Below, piece by piece: positions 1 through 10,720 of a stretch of DNA of 64,000 nucleotides. Positions within the stretch are counted from its first letter, which is position 1. The number at the start of each line of letters is the position of its first letter. Made by a program: the position numbers and the translations under genes. Under the pieces are notes generated by a model. That model had not been told where the DNA came from. It ran no database searches and saw only the letters and a program-made list of their open reading frames with translations. The stretch comes from Dendrobium chrysotoxum (lineage: Eukaryota > Streptophyta > Magnoliopsida > Asparagales > Orchidaceae). The stretch covers positions 310,001 through 374,000 of the forward strand of contig CM034315.1 in assembly GCA_019925795.1 (NCBI GenBank), given 5' to 3'.

Positions 1-2
1 GC

Positions 3-56
3 CATTTCTTTGATGATATGTCTAAGAAGTTGAATTTGTTCGAGTTCCCTGGTTGA
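3..56 (+). CDS. Possible C-terminal end of an unidentified gene (partial)
   Basis: The first 17 codons in this frame read HFFDDMSKKLNLFEFPG and stop at TGA (54-56). A T-rich stretch follows that would suit a 3' UTR. The peptide has coding-like composition but is too short to assign to a family. If real, a plus-strand gene ends here, and the GNOM exon further right could not continue leftwards through this position on the other strand unless it overlaps. The minus strand here has no pyrimidine tract supporting a GNOM splice acceptor. Chance open frame is a serious alternative. Confidence 0.2.
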   Translation, partial: HFFDDMSKKLNLFEFPG

Positions 57-377
57 ATATTTTCGGTTCTGCTTTAATATTTCTTTTTTTTCTTCTGCTA
101 CTTGAATTTAAAATTCCTTGACAATTTTCCCCTGCTTAAAATCATTATTTGTTTATTACACTTACCCTGCGGTTTCTTGCTAGCTGACAGGCCTGGTGTA
201 CGGCTACAGAGGGTCCCGTCAATGTGACCCCGACGGCCCAGGCTTGGCTCACATGACACAGCTATCCCATCCCCTACGTCTAAGCAAACACGAAACTCCA
301 AACTCTGTTTGCCAACATGCACGAAATCTTGATCCTCCACGTCATCAGAAAGGTGGCGATTTTTGTGTTAATGGCTC

Positions 378-518
378 GAATCTGGTCAACCCGGTAACCC
401 GCGCGAGTAAGGTTAGGGTTGGATTTCCTGACCCGTTTGCAAAAACGGGTCGGGTTAGGGTCAACCCGTTTAAACCCGAGTTGACCCGAGCCAACCCGCA
501 TACCCGTTTTGACACCAC
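378..518. repeat. ACCCG/CGGGT-rich inverted-repeat patch
   Basis: About 140 bp made of short GGGTT and AACCC/ACCCG words in both orientations, including a perfect 9-bp stem at 430-451 (GACCCGTTT, 4-nt loop, AAACGGGTC). Similar ACCCG-rich patches are common in plant repeats. It carries scattered GGTTAGGG words but no telomere-type tandem array. Family not identified. Confidence 0.5.
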
Positions 519-1344
519 TAACTGTTGTCACTAGGATTCTCAAAAACCTAAAAAAAAGCTTATGAAGGGGGATTTTCTTTAAAAAGGAGAATCCATAATC
601 ATAAAAGCCTATACCGATGCTAATTGAGTTGGGTTTAAAATGAACCAAAATCTACTTTAGGATATTGTATCTACGTGTGGGGGTACTATTGCAACCTTGA
701 GAAGTGAAATCTAAAATAACATAGTAAGAAGTAGTGTCGAAATAGACCTCAGGTCATTGGCCAGTAAGGATCTGGCTTAAGTTACTCCTAGAAGAACTTC
801 AAGAAAATATCAAGACTCCTAATAATAATATATTGTGACATTAAGGCTACTATCAGTATAGCACATAATCATGCCCATCATGGTCGGATCAACATATGAA
901 AATAGATCACACTTCATTAAAGAAAAAAATCAAAGTGGAGATTTATTTATTTTATATATTCTATGATTCGAATAAACTACCAGCATCCTAACCAAAGAAA
1001 TGGCTAGATCCCTTTTTGAAAAAATAATTGACAAGCTTGGTTTGTTGAATGTTTACAAACCATCTTGGGGGTAGAGGGACAAAATATTGAATGTTGTTGT
1101 TGTTTGCCCCCTTCCCCTCTTCTCGTTATGGAATAACAACTCACAGGCATTACTAGATGGAAGGGGAGACACAACAATAAATGGGATCATATTACTAGTT
1201 TCTCAAGAAAGAATAGTAGCCAATAATTGTTGTTGTTGTTAAGGTGGAGTATATGGTCCCTACTTTATTGGAAGGCAACAACCAATGAATTGCTGAGGTG
1301 GATGTTGCAATTTTTATCTAGTGGGTTTTAAATTTAAAAAAAAA
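519..1344. other. AT-rich intergenic sequence, no gene recognised
   Basis: No protein similarity recognised on either strand. TTG-triplet runs near 1085-1100 and 1226-1242 resemble the TTG-rich tails of plant RTE LINEs, and may be separate truncated LINE 3' ends, but no flanking coding sequence supports this. Confidence 0.5.
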
Positions 1345-2300
1345 ACTACTATAACAACAATAATATCAAGCCTTTATCCCACTGTATGGAATTAGCAACA
1401 TAAATAATTCTTCTCCATTATGTCCTGCTAAGAGTCAAATTCTCATTTAAATCTAATAAAGAAAGGTCATTTCTAATATTTTCTAACCAAGTCTTTCTAG
1501 GTCTACCTCTACCTTTCTTAACATAAGCCAAATATAATACATCTACTCTCCTAACCGAGTCATCGAAAGGTCGCCATTTTATGTGACCAAACCATCTATG
1601 GTGACTCTCTCTAATCTTATCTTCCACTGGAGCTTCTCCAACCTTTTCATGTATATGCTCGTTTCGTATCCTGACTCTAAGAGTAAAGTCACTCATCCAC
1701 CTGAGCATCCTCATCTCTACGACACTTAACTTAATATTATGCTTCTCTTTTAATGGCCAACATTTTGCACCATAAAGCATTGTAGGTCTCATCACCATCT
1801 TATAGAATGTACCCTTAAGTTTGAGGGGAACTTTTCTATCACACAAGTCCGATGCATTCCTCCACTTCAACCATCCAACTTGAATTCCACTAATATACCC
1901 ATCTATTTCACCATCACTCTTAACAATAGATCCAAGATATTTAAAACGTGTACTCTTATTAATGATTTGATCGTCCAAAATCAAAATCCCCTACTAGATC
2001 TATTACTAATAAAATTATATTCTATACATTTGATTTTAGATCTACTCAAACGAAAACCTTTAGACTCTAAGGTTGACCTCCATAATTCAAGTTTACCTTC
2101 AACTACCTATCTAGTCTTATCAACAAGAAGAATATGATCAGCAAAAAAGCATACACCAGGGTATAACCTCTAGCAAATGTCTAGTGAGAACATCCATAAC
2201 TAAAGCAAAACACACCTCTATTAGAATATCATCAGGTCCAACAGCTTTTCCACGCTTTATTTTCTTTAAAGCCTCTCTAACTTCAATTTTGATAATACGC
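1345..2300 (-). mobile_element. RTE-type LINE, 5'-truncated and internally deleted
   Basis: Minus-strand remains of a non-LTR retrotransposon reverse transcriptase. The longest open part is 1418-1984, with the C-terminal signature of plant RTE elements: FKYLGSIV, MRMLRWM, WFGHIKWRP, then GRGRPRKTW. Upstream in element sense, 2220-2290 encodes EALKKIKRGKAVGPDDI, typical of the RTE fingers. Near 2125-2155 the PWCMLF block leads into the catalytic motif, but a one-base slip in a T run is needed and the motif then reads FADH instead of FADD. Sequence between these blocks is deleted. The 3' end, just below 1418, reads GGGATAAAGGC followed by TTG-type triplets, as expected for the plant RTE tail. 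Confidence 0.85.
1418..1984 (-). pseudogene. LINE reverse transcriptase C-terminal fragment
   Basis: A 188-codon open frame forming the end of the RTE ORF. It carries the post-RT region with the PTMLYGAKCW and MRMLRWM motifs and the basic GRGRPRKTWLENI tail. It lacks the endonuclease domain and the catalytic core, so it cannot support retrotransposition. It is a surviving piece of the surrounding element and not a host gene. Confidence 0.85.
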
Positions 2301-2750
2301 TAATAAAAACAAAAAAATTTATTTTCATTTAGGGTGCTAAGGTCACTAAATTACTTATTAGGATATATTTATTTCTTACCTATTTTTCCTCATTATAAAT
2401 CTTTATATAAGAAGCTAGACTTCGGTCATTATGGTACATAAAATATCCCACTTCTCTTCCTCCCTATTTCTCATCTACTTCCTTATATCGTACATAATTT
2501 TTATCTATTAGGGGTTAAATGTATACTTCCTAGTTTAGGAAATTTTCTTAATAATTGTTATAGGTTTGATAAAATATTTGATAGATTGGTAGTTATGTCT
2601 TATACTTTCATAAAAAAAACTATGCTTGATATTTAGTTAGCTTCACCTTCTAATTGTTGCATAAATTTGAATCTCTTGAAATGAATCATATCATGGCATA
2701 ACTTTTTTGAAATGTTTATTTCCTTATTAATAAAATAAATTGTGTTCAAG
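2301..2750. other. AT-rich spacer, nothing recognised
   Basis: No coding similarity, repeat unit or structured element was seen in this stretch. Confidence 0.4.
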
Positions 2751-2759
2751 TAATTAATA

Positions 2760-3280
2760 GACTATGTTGATATAAAGTATAGAGATCATGAAGTTCATAA
2801 ATACTTAATTCGATATAAATTTTGATAATACTCTCTTGTTAATATGATTGCGATAGTCAAGTTACGGATTCATAAAGTGATGACTCTCACTAAAGTAATT
2901 AGACTCCATTAATTTTTTGAAAATTGCCATTATATATTAGGATATTAGAAATAACCAATTGTGCATTAAATATTATTAATGAGTCATTTTTGGATGCATA
3001 AACATAATGATTTACACATAAGATATGCCTACATATTTGGTGATTTTGAATATTGATGGTGCCATCTTAATGATATGATTGGATAGTCGAGTCAATGGTT
3101 CCATAAACTGATGACTCGCATTACATTGATTGGACTCCAATAGGTTGGTGAAAACCTTTAACTAGTTTCAAGTTATTATAAAAGACCAACTACGTATTAA
3201 AAGTATAATAATAAATAAATGAAAAGTCATTTTGGATGCATAAATATTTAGAATTAGCATGCAAATGCATTCATTATTAT
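2760..3280. repeat. Diverged tandem duplication, about 240-bp unit
   Basis: Two neighbouring blocks share the same order of words: a GATAGTC(A/G)AGT word, then CATAAA(G/C)TGATGACTC, then GACTCCA(T/A)TA, and finally a GTCATTTTTGGATGCATAAA-type block. The second block begins about 3075. The copies differ by many substitutions and small indels, so the duplication is old. No coding content seen. Confidence 0.6.
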
Positions 3281-3659
3281 TTTCATAGGAATGTTTATGA
3301 GTCATTGGAGATTAATTGATAGTTTTGATTTGCATATCATATAAAATTATTCAAAATTTTATTCATTGATTATCCTAGTTATGCTAATATGCTTTTTTAA
3401 TCGAGTTGCTTTCATTGATGTCATATTGCAAGCTATAAGATTCGCCATTTATGCATTCATAAATATAATTTCCTTATTGAGTTTGCATGGCAAATTTATT
3501 TGTTATTAATTTTTCTATTGCCAAATCCTACCCTATTGATGGGTGGATTGTCAAGAATGGAGCATATTTATCAGTGGTAAAGGCATTGGAATAGATTCTT
3601 CAACATTAGATATTATTTGAGTTTGATATTTTCTTGTTTATAACATGATTATTCAACAA

Positions 3660-3760
3660 ATTTTACGCTGGTTGTCAACTAGCTAACACAACCCTCCACT
3701 TTCTCATCTAGGACTTAGGACCTGGCAAAGACAGTGTTATTGTTATTGTTGTTGTTGTGA
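3660..3760 (+). mobile_element. RTE LINE 3' tail, plus orientation
   Basis: The sequence around 3685-3725 (CTAGGACTTAGGACCTGG) matches the form of the conserved 3' terminal region of plant RTE elements, and it runs directly into a TTG/TTA triplet tail at 3727-3758. No coding part remains, so this is a severely 5'-truncated insertion in the opposite orientation to the LINE at 1.3-2.3 kb. Confidence 0.5.
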
Positions 3761-3789
3761 TATTTTCTTGTTTAGTAGTATTTCTTCAT

Positions 3790-3879
3790 TTAAACACTTA
3801 TGTTTGATATTGGTTTAGTTTTGCAGAGGTACTTCCTTGTTTAAACACTTATGTTTGATATTGGTTTAGTTTTGCAGAG
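3790..3879. repeat. 51-bp-spaced direct duplication
   Basis: A block of about 39 bp starting TTAAACACTTATG and ending TTTTGCAGAG occurs at 3790 and again at 3841, essentially identical. The near-identity makes it younger than its surroundings. Confidence 0.8.
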
Positions 3880-4180
3880 ATAGTTGATCCTCTTCTTTTC
3901 ATTAGTTTGATGTTTTAGTTTAATAAATGAAAGCTAGTATTTCCTTTATCGAAATAAGATTCTATTTTATATATCTTATTATTACAAATTTCTTTTAAAT
4001 ACAAAACTATTACACTTGACCTTAACTCTAGAGTTTAGTTTTTCAAGTTAAAGTTAAGTTCCTTATCATATCACGTATTGTTGGCGTGTTTCACCATCCA
4101 GACTCAAAGTGCGACAAAAGGGTTGCTAAGGCATATTGAGCTAGAAAATAACCACACAATATCGAAACACGAATCATGAT
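3880..4180. other. AT-rich spacer, nothing recognised
   Basis: No gene, repeat family or structure recognised. Confidence 0.4.
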
Positions 4181-5275
4181 TATAAATTTGTGCCTTGGGA
4201 GGTGTAGCTCATTGGTAGTTTGAGGGGTTGTTTGGTAGCGGGTTTAAGCAGGATTTACAATAAATCCTAGCCCAATGTAAGTTTTGGATTTACCAATTTT
4301 TATGGTAAATATGGGACTTACTAAATCCCATCATTTGCTGGATTTAACAGGATTTAGAATTTTTGAGAACGAGCTCCAACATTGTGAAAGAATGAAAGAT
4401 CATTACCTTCACGCGAGTTACCATCGTGACTTCCGATACTATAGGAATAACGTTGTCGAAGGAGGCGAACACGGTTCCTTTAGGGACTCTTTCAAACTCT
4501 ACTTCACACGAAGCAAGCGAAGTTGAAGAATTGGAGAAGAGGAAAAGCACACCCTAAACATGTCTAAGGCTACAAGAGAAGCATCGACAAAGACCAAAGA
4601 GAAGAGAAATTATAAAAATAGACGGGCAATGGCACAGAAGAATATCGCCTACCCTCTCCCAACTCCATTATACTTCAGATTTTCTTATTTTTGCCTTTTT
4701 TTCTCTCTTTATGGGCTACAACAATAGTGTGGGAGATATAACTACCCCATTGGACAATAAGAAAATTAATATTAATTAATTATAATTATAAATAATAATT
4801 ATTTAGGTCTTCCTCTATCATAGAGCTTATAATTGATATTTAAGCCTTTGTTTAGAACTTAAAGATTAAATAATAACTTTTTGTGTTTTATTATCTTAAT
4901 ATTTTATTAATTAGTAATTCACAAAATATGATTTAATTAATCTAATTAGAATAGATTAAAAAAATTAAATTAAAATTAGTAATATTCAATCATATAAATT
5001 AGATATAAATAAATTAATATTATAATTAATAATAATTAACTATAAATATTACCAAGTAATATAATATTATTAAAATATTATTTGAGTAAGCAGACTTATT
5101 GAAGTAACCAAACAGTTCATCAACAATTAACCGAATTCAACCTCTGTCATGCCAAACAGTTTTCAGGATTTAATTGTCTTAGGATTTACTAAATCCTCTT
5201 TGAGTTAAATCCTACTTGCAGCCAAACAGCCCAAACAGATCCTACCATTGAGCGACAAGGCAAACAATCTTAAAC
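4181..5275. repeat. tRNA-like inverted flanks around a MITE
   Basis: The two flanks of the MITE-like element resemble each other in opposite orientation. On the left is TAGCTCATTGGTAG, which fits a tRNA A-box shape. On the right, read on the minus strand, GCTCAATGGTAG is preceded by a similar GCCTTG word. This could be one larger foldback element, two oppositely oriented tRNA-derived SINE heads, or coincidence. No B box or cloverleaf was found, so this is not called a tRNA gene. Confidence 0.35.
4224..5232. mobile_element. MITE-like element, PIF/Harbinger-type ends
   Basis: The left end reads GGGGTTGTTTGGTAGC and the right end, read inward on the minus strand, GGGCTGTTTGGCTGC. Subterminal GGATTTA/TAAATCC words recur in both arms. 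The ends match the neighbouring MITE, which supports a common family. A target duplication is not clear, so the exact borders are uncertain. About 1 kb is long for a MITE. The middle holds a ~250-bp less AT-rich part (4370-4620) followed by an extremely AT-rich part (4740-5080). Confidence 0.6.
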
Positions 5276-5280
5276 CTTAA

Positions 5281-5657
5281 GAGGCTGTTTGGTAGCAGGA
5301 TTTAGGCCGGATTTGAGGCGGATTTGAGTGAAATCCAGCCAAACGGCCTAAAATGCAAAACCAAATCTCACGGCAAATGAAATCCACTGTAGACGAAAAA
5401 TTCTGCCGATTCGCGCTAAATCTCAGATTTTAGAAATCATGTATTTTGCCGGATTTATGAAATCCAGGGCGCTAGAAGAAGAGTTCGCTCGGTAAATCCT
5501 GCTCTATAGCCAAACAGTCACAGAAGATTTAATAGGATTTATCATGAATGTTACCAAACAGTTTTTAGGATTTAAGCCCCTCAGGATTTCCGAAATCCGG
5601 ATTTAGAGGTTACGAAATCCTATTTAAATTAAATCCGGGGTGCTACCAAACAGCCCC
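5281..5657. mobile_element. MITE with TAA target duplication (PIF/Harbinger-like)
   Basis: A 377-bp element whose left end GAGGCTGTTTGGTAGC pairs with a right end that reads GGGGCTGTTTGGTAGC on the minus strand. It is flanked on both sides by TAA (5278-5280 and 5658-5660), the 3-bp duplication characteristic of the PIF/Harbinger superfamily. Subterminal repeats of GGATTTA/TAAATCC pair across the element. No transposase is encoded, so movement would need a transposase supplied in trans. It sits 48 bp from a related longer element and about 145 bp beyond the end of the GNOM exon. Confidence 0.8.
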
Positions 5658-5801
5658 TAACTGTATACAAAGCGCTAGAATAAACCTACAACTACGTGTA
5701 AAGACAATCATGATATATAACCCACATATAGCAATATTTCAAGCTCATAAATGGTACTTTGTTAATTGAACTTAAAACCAAAAGAATAAACAATCTTGTA
5801 C

Positions 5802-6569
5802 CTCAACTAGTGATGAAAGTTTGCCATTGCTTTTGCTAACATCAGGCAATCGCACGAAGATACAACGGACTAGCTCATGCATTGTATTGCGGGATATCCT
5901 CTGTAGAAGCTCTCCCTTGGTTCCCGCCTGATGAACAACCCGAAAACAAGTATTAACAATGGTGCACACATGCTCGTTACTGAGAACCATCGATGCCCGG
6001 CTCTTCATACAAGCCAGAAGCACCTGAAGAATCTTCATCAGTACCGCCTCCTCTGATGCCGGGTCGGTCACCTCAAACCTGCAGCTTGTAACCGCGTCCA
6101 CAACAGCGTGCATAGCGTCTTCGACGTGGGCAGTCCCGGCGTCAAACACCTCAAGGGCTAGAATTGTGTGGACAGAAGATAGGGCAACACCAGTGATCGG
6201 CGCACCAGTTTCGTCAGAGCGGATGACGTCGAGGAAAGGACGGAGATACAGAGTGGGATCGATGGAGCTCCATCTGCTGGTATCCCAGGAGAAGAGCTGG
6301 CGGCGCAGGGATTTGAGAGATTGAATCAGGGAGTGGTCAAGGTACTCGTCCGCGGTAGACGCGTAGCGGCCGCTCCAACGGACGTTTCGGCGCATGACAG
6401 CGAGGACGGCACTAACCTTCGAGTTGATCATGCAGGCCAAAGCGTGACCGGGTGAGGAGCAGCAAGAATTAGCCGGCGGGGGGTTGGGAGATTGGTCGGT
6501 GTCAATGTCGGCGAGGGATTCCTCATCGATGGGATTTATGCCAGGATTCTGGAGACGGAGGCGGCCCAT
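5802..6569 (-). CDS. GNOM-like: GNOM-type ARF-GEF, first coding exon (N-terminal DCB region)
   Basis: Encodes 256 residues of the N-terminus of a large GBF1/GNOM-class guanine-nucleotide exchange factor, which activates ARF GTPases at Golgi/endosomal membranes and in plants directs vesicle recycling, including polar PIN transport. Family hallmarks are LACMI near residue 47, AAVLAVMRRNVRW-like AVLAVMRRNVRWSGRY, the HSLIQSLKSLRRQ helix, PFLDVIRSDETGAPITG, SCRFEVTDPASEE with ILQVLLACM, and CFRVVHQAG with TMHELVRCIF. These make up the DCB dimerisation/cyclophilin-binding region. The start MGRLRLQ matches family N-termini. A donor GAG|GTACAAG at 5801-5800 ends the exon in phase 0; reading on gives a stop within ten codons. 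The HUS, Sec7 and HDS domains should follow at lower coordinates but are absent from the remaining 5.8 kb, so either the intron is very long or the gene is truncated. Residues 21-42, rich in Pro, Ser and Cys, are unlike conserved members. Confidence 0.9.
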
Positions 6570-6999
6570 TGCAGTGGATTGGGAATTCCTTTGAATGGGT
6601 GATTTGAGATTTGGGAGGATCGGATCTCTGGAAGTAAGAAGACAGATCTCAGGGAAAACCTATAAAAAGCGGGTTTTTTTTTTTTTAATACGAGTAACTG
6701 GTACAAATGGAGATTAGAAAAGCTAATGGATGATAAGGGAGAGGAAAGGCGCGCCACCATTAGAGATCTGGGGCTGAGCTATAGAGTCCCGGATTTCCAT
6801 TTTCGATCCCTTTCCCTCTCCATCCAACTATCCAAGTTTCAGATCTTTTTCTTCACAATTTAGCCCTCCTTTTTTCATTTTTTCTTTTCTCCTCTTGGTC
6901 ATTAAGTCCAAAGATGCATCGAAGATTGTTACACTTTGTTAGCGTAAAATGACTTTCACAATGGTAAGGGCTGAAAAGTAAAATTTTAGTTGAGGGTAT
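6570..6999 (-). promoter_or_regulatory. Presumed 5' leader and upstream region of the GNOM-like exon
   Basis: Immediately upstream of the ATG on the minus strand. It includes a pyrimidine/purine-biased leader with a 13-base A run (T run at 6671-6683 on the plus strand). No convincing TATA box or transcription start can be fixed by eye. Calling it regulatory rests only on position. Confidence 0.35.
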
Positions 7000-7420
7000 T
7001 TGACTTTAAATAACAAGAAATTTGATTCCGTATGCTTTATAATCTTGATTATAAAATTATATTCATTATTTATTTATAAGAAAATATATACAAAAGTTTA
7101 TTTTGAACGAAAATATCATCGCCTCAAATTAGAACAAAGTTCAAATCATAAACAAAATTTATTTGGAGAGAGTTGGAATCATATTCAAGCAAGATTTAAT
7201 CTATATTTGAACATGTTAGAACTTTATTCAAACATAGTTTCAAACTTATTTGAGCCCTATTTGAATAGGGTACAAATTCAGGTTGGTACTCCATTTGAAA
7301 AATATTCGAGGAATATTCAATCATGATTTAAGTATGGTTCGAATATGATTAAAATTTGGATTGAACATGATTTGAATGTGGCAAATACAATAGAGTGCAT
7401 TCCTACAATCTTAACGTAGC
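7000..7420. repeat. Degenerate TTTGAA/TTCAAA word repeat
   Basis: Between about 7135 and 7385 the words TTTGAAC, TTCAAAC, ATTTGAA and TATTCAA recur every 12-20 bases, giving an irregular minisatellite. Its reverse complement resembles the last 250 bp of this window. The open frame through it has repeat-like composition and is not considered a gene. Confidence 0.5.
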
Positions 7421-8194
7421 ATGCTACAAGATAGATATAAAAAAAATGAGTTCAATAATAATAGCTATAGCATGATTATAAGGTATATAAAATAATGCAA
7501 TTCAAGAGATAACACAACAAATATATAACAAAAATTGCAATGCTAAAGCTATAAACAATGTATGTAAATTGAAAAGTTGGCATTGGCTTAATGATATGAA
7601 TAGCATACGTAATCAGCCATGTATTAAAAAATGGATATTTACAAGAGAGGAAAGCAATGTACTTTGGATTAACAAAAGAATAGATAGACAATCTTTTTTC
7701 CATGGATCTATGGATCTACATTGTTGTAGAATAAATTTACACATAACAGCCCATGTAGAGCTATATATAACCAAGTGTAACTTTAATAATTTTTTTAACA
7801 AATTCAAGTATATAATATGTTATATAGTATGCATTTCTCAATTTCCACTATAAATAAGATGTAAAATACTTATCAAATTATATGTAGAAGAACTAATTCA
7901 ATTATTGAAATTTTAATTTAAATTCCAAATGGCTTGCCTTATTGTAGATCTTCGGACCTCATGTGAAGTGGTCCTCCACTTTCGAAGAGATTTAGATGGA
8001 AAAAATTCTTTTGTGTTACTAAATAACCCTTATATCTCAAGCAACTTAGGTAAGCATTCAAAGAATGAGCTAATCATTGCCTACAAGGTTTGTGCTAGGA
8101 TACAAGAGAGGTTAGAATTATACAACATCATAGTTTCTCTTGATATAATTTGGTTTGCCCAATTGTTAGTCTTATAGTTTTTCAATTGGTTTTC
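7421..8194. other. AT-rich spacer, nothing recognised
   Basis: Several short open frames occur on both strands, but none shows recognisable domain motifs and their composition follows the AT-rich background. Confidence 0.4.
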
Positions 8195-8335
8195 TCATTT
8201 GGAGATCTTTGTGAAGCTAATTATGCCAGCTCTTTTGATGGAATATTTTAATAAATATAGATTTTCTTTCGAGGAGATCTTTGATAAGCTCATTCTATCA
8301 TATTTGATAGGATACATTTTCACCTTGATGGTCAA
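8195..8335. repeat. Short imperfect direct repeat (~67 bp)
   Basis: Two neighbouring blocks share GGAGATCTTTG(A/T)(G/T)AAGCT, then a TTTTGAT/ATTTGAT word and a GGA(A)TA word. The similarity is modest. No function inferred. Confidence 0.4.
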
Positions 8336-8775
8336 TATCCCAAGCAAATATAGTGCTCCCTCCATGATTATATTTTCTCTATCACCTTTGATGATAAAGA
8401 CCGAACTACATTTCACTTTCAAGACCTTTCAACAATCTAGTTCAAAGTTGTTAGTCTGGTTGTATGATTGGTTCAAGACTATAAAAACTCACTAAAATAA
8501 CTCTTTTCAACTAAGGTTTTCATAGTACCATTTATGGTGTGAAGCCTTACCAACTCGCTCTTGAGTTGATGCACTTATATCTTACTATTCATAATGAAAT
8601 CACCCTTTGAGGTTCCATGCATGCTCATTCAAAGAATTAGAAGATTTTTCAATTGTTTTATACTAGCAGTCAAATCTACTTCTTAACTATGTTTACAATT
8701 TTGAGCATAGAGTTGGGTAAGTATCCAACTTATTTAAGATCTTTAAAAAACCTTTTCTAGACTATACTTCTTAGA

Positions 8776-10350
8776 GCCCGATTCAATAGAACCCACATTT
8801 AGGATATGTTATATCATGTGGGATTGTAACATGACCGATTTCCCAATATCTATTTAGAGAAAATTTTAGATTTTTTTCAAGTATTTACAAACTAAAGATA
8901 CATTAATTTACTTCAGATAAATGCATAAAATACTTATCATCTAATATCTTTGTTTTTCATTTTCATCTCAGAAATTCATACATCCAAATAATCATTTACA
9001 AATAGCCCATGACACAGGAGAGTACATAATAGCAAAGCCATGGCTGCCAAAAAATCTCTAGCAGAACATACTTATTGAAAGATTAGAATCTATAACGTCT
9101 CTCTCTGCTCAACCTACCTTTTTCCCTTGCCCTGATCTGAAATAGATGCAAACCATAGCTCAGTAGGCTATACTGAATTTATCAAAAAATTTAATAAATA
9201 TACAACAATTATTAAGCATAATAAAACAATGAGATAAAATAGACTATTTATACATAACCTTTATCAAAATAGTAGCAGGGCAAAATAAGAACAAATTACT
9301 CAGAACATTGCCAAAATATACAAAATCTCTAAACAAATCTAACAATTTCGAACACGAAATAGATAACATAAATAAAAATAATAAACATAGCGCACCATAT
9401 CACAAATAAACACATGATGTCAAATATTCATAACATATCACATTTATTTCCCCTTAGGCCCTTTATACCTCCTAGCAAATGTTAGAATTCAAAATTGACC
9501 CTTATGACTTCATGTCTAACATATTAGATAATAGGCTCTTATAATCCCAATACTAAGCACCACAGATATTCAGAGTTTCAAATCCTTATAGCGCCTAATA
9601 AATATCAAAACTCCTCTAATTCAAACATTTCATATATATAAACAGAAAATAATTACATTTTTTACATATAGTAAATAATATCAAACTTATCACAGAATTT
9701 CACAAAATATCCTACTAGCAACAAAACAGGCAGAAATTTGAGGTAACCCATACACAAATTTCCACATTCACATATCACAGCCAAATTATTACACATTATT
9801 CATAATTACGCAATGAAACTTTTAGTATACTACATCACTATTTATCAAAGTCAGAATATTTTTTTGAATGCTTAAATTTGTAGAATCAAAATTGGTCGAT
9901 GAAAATTCACAAATAATATATAAAAAATGTACAGATTATTGCAATCTATGACGTAGTAAAAGTTAAGTGCTAAAAGTTTACTTGATGTCAAAATCTACCC
10001 GCTTTTAAGTTGAAATTTCAAAAATTAAATTAGAATTTTTCAAAAAAATTGAATTATTAAAAATTAAAATAGGGTAAATATAACCTATCGAGATTCAAAT
10101 AATATCCCAAACTGGCTCGACAAACAAAATCAGACAGAAGCTGCCTGAAATGGACTCTCTCTCTCTCTAAATCTCTCTAACTAGCTGAAATTTGGTGGAA
10201 ATGATTTTTAGATATTATAATTTAGTGGAAAATGATATTTATAATAAAATTTATTTCACAGTGTCGTGGCACTCAAACACCCACCATCGCATCACCCCCA
10301 TAAATTTCCCAGAGTTATAGAAAGCATAGCGCCGCAACACCTAAACATAG
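8776..10350 (-). mobile_element. 3' LTR of the minus-strand Tekay-like element
   Basis: The stretch 8776-9130 aligns with 29,450-29,765: both have the CCCACAT word, TTTCCCAA(T/G)ATCTATTT, TAATTTACTTC, AGGAGAGTA, and TCTAGCAGAACATACTTA versus TCTAATAGAACATACTTA. They lie on either side of minus-strand gag-pol remains, as two LTRs should. In element sense the other end (near 10,260-10,350) shares CACTGTGAAATAAATT and TATTATAAATAT with the LTR at 57,142. Exact borders have decayed. A CT microsatellite lies at 10,158-10,172. Confidence 0.65.
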
Positions 10351-10419
10351 CACATGGGCATCCCATTTAGTTTAACAATTTCACGCATATACACCCACAC
10401 TAAGTTTTCTATAGAATTA

Positions 10420-10720
10420 GTCTGTTGAATAAAAAAATGAGCAGGTTTCATCTGATGATCCATAATAACCTAGATAGCATCATGTTCTTACCTCGACCTA
10501 GGGAAATTCTTGACAAAGTCCATAGTTACATCTTTTCATTTTCACTCAAAAATGGGAAACAATTGCAGCAAGCCACTAGGTTGTTGATGTTCTATTTCAA
10601 CCAATTGACAAGTTTAACATTTTGCTACAATGTCAGCTAGTTATCTTTTCAATCATTATACATCTTACTAATCCTAAAGTGAATAGTATATCCAAAATAG
10701 TGTGACTCATACAGAATATC
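10420..10720 (-). pseudogene. Ty3/gypsy integrase core fragment
   Basis: Read on the minus strand, 10,430-10,530 encodes the family motif DFVKNFPRSR followed by HDAI.VIMDH and KPAHF, matching the first catalytic part of Tekay integrases (DFIVGLPRT..HDSIWVIVDRLTKSAHF). Stops and small indels interrupt it. The rest of the integrase and any chromodomain are missing between here and the LTR, so the element was also deleted at its 3' end. Confidence 0.7.

Noticed and set aside
405..475. Telomere-like GGTTAGGG words
   Set aside because: Only scattered single words mixed with GGGTCGGG; no TTTAGGG tandem array, so not an interstitial telomere.
280..648. 122-codon minus-strand open frame
   Set aside because: It runs through the ACCCG-rich inverted repeat, overlaps another frame, and shows repeat-derived composition without any domain motif.
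4195..4222. tRNA gene
   Set aside because: An A-box-like word only; no anticodon arm, B box or acceptor pairing could be found before the MITE starts.
4284..4550. Opposing open frames of 80 and 68 codons in the MITE
   Set aside because: Overlapping frames on both strands, no start context or motif, located inside a non-autonomous element.
5772..5801. C-terminal extension of the GNOM exon to the in-frame stop
   Set aside because: The residues after LVE do not match the family, and a good splice donor sits exactly there, so this is read-through into an intron.
6536..6760. 74-codon minus-strand frame upstream of GNOM
   Set aside because: It overlaps the GNOM start in another frame and lies in the leader; no similarity seen.
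7400..8194. Copia-type polyprotein fragment
   Set aside because: Checked on both strands for copia integrase and RT motifs; none could be read.
8199..8495. 98-codon frame on the plus strand
   Set aside because: Spans a local direct repeat, has an overlapping frame on the other strand and no domain motif.
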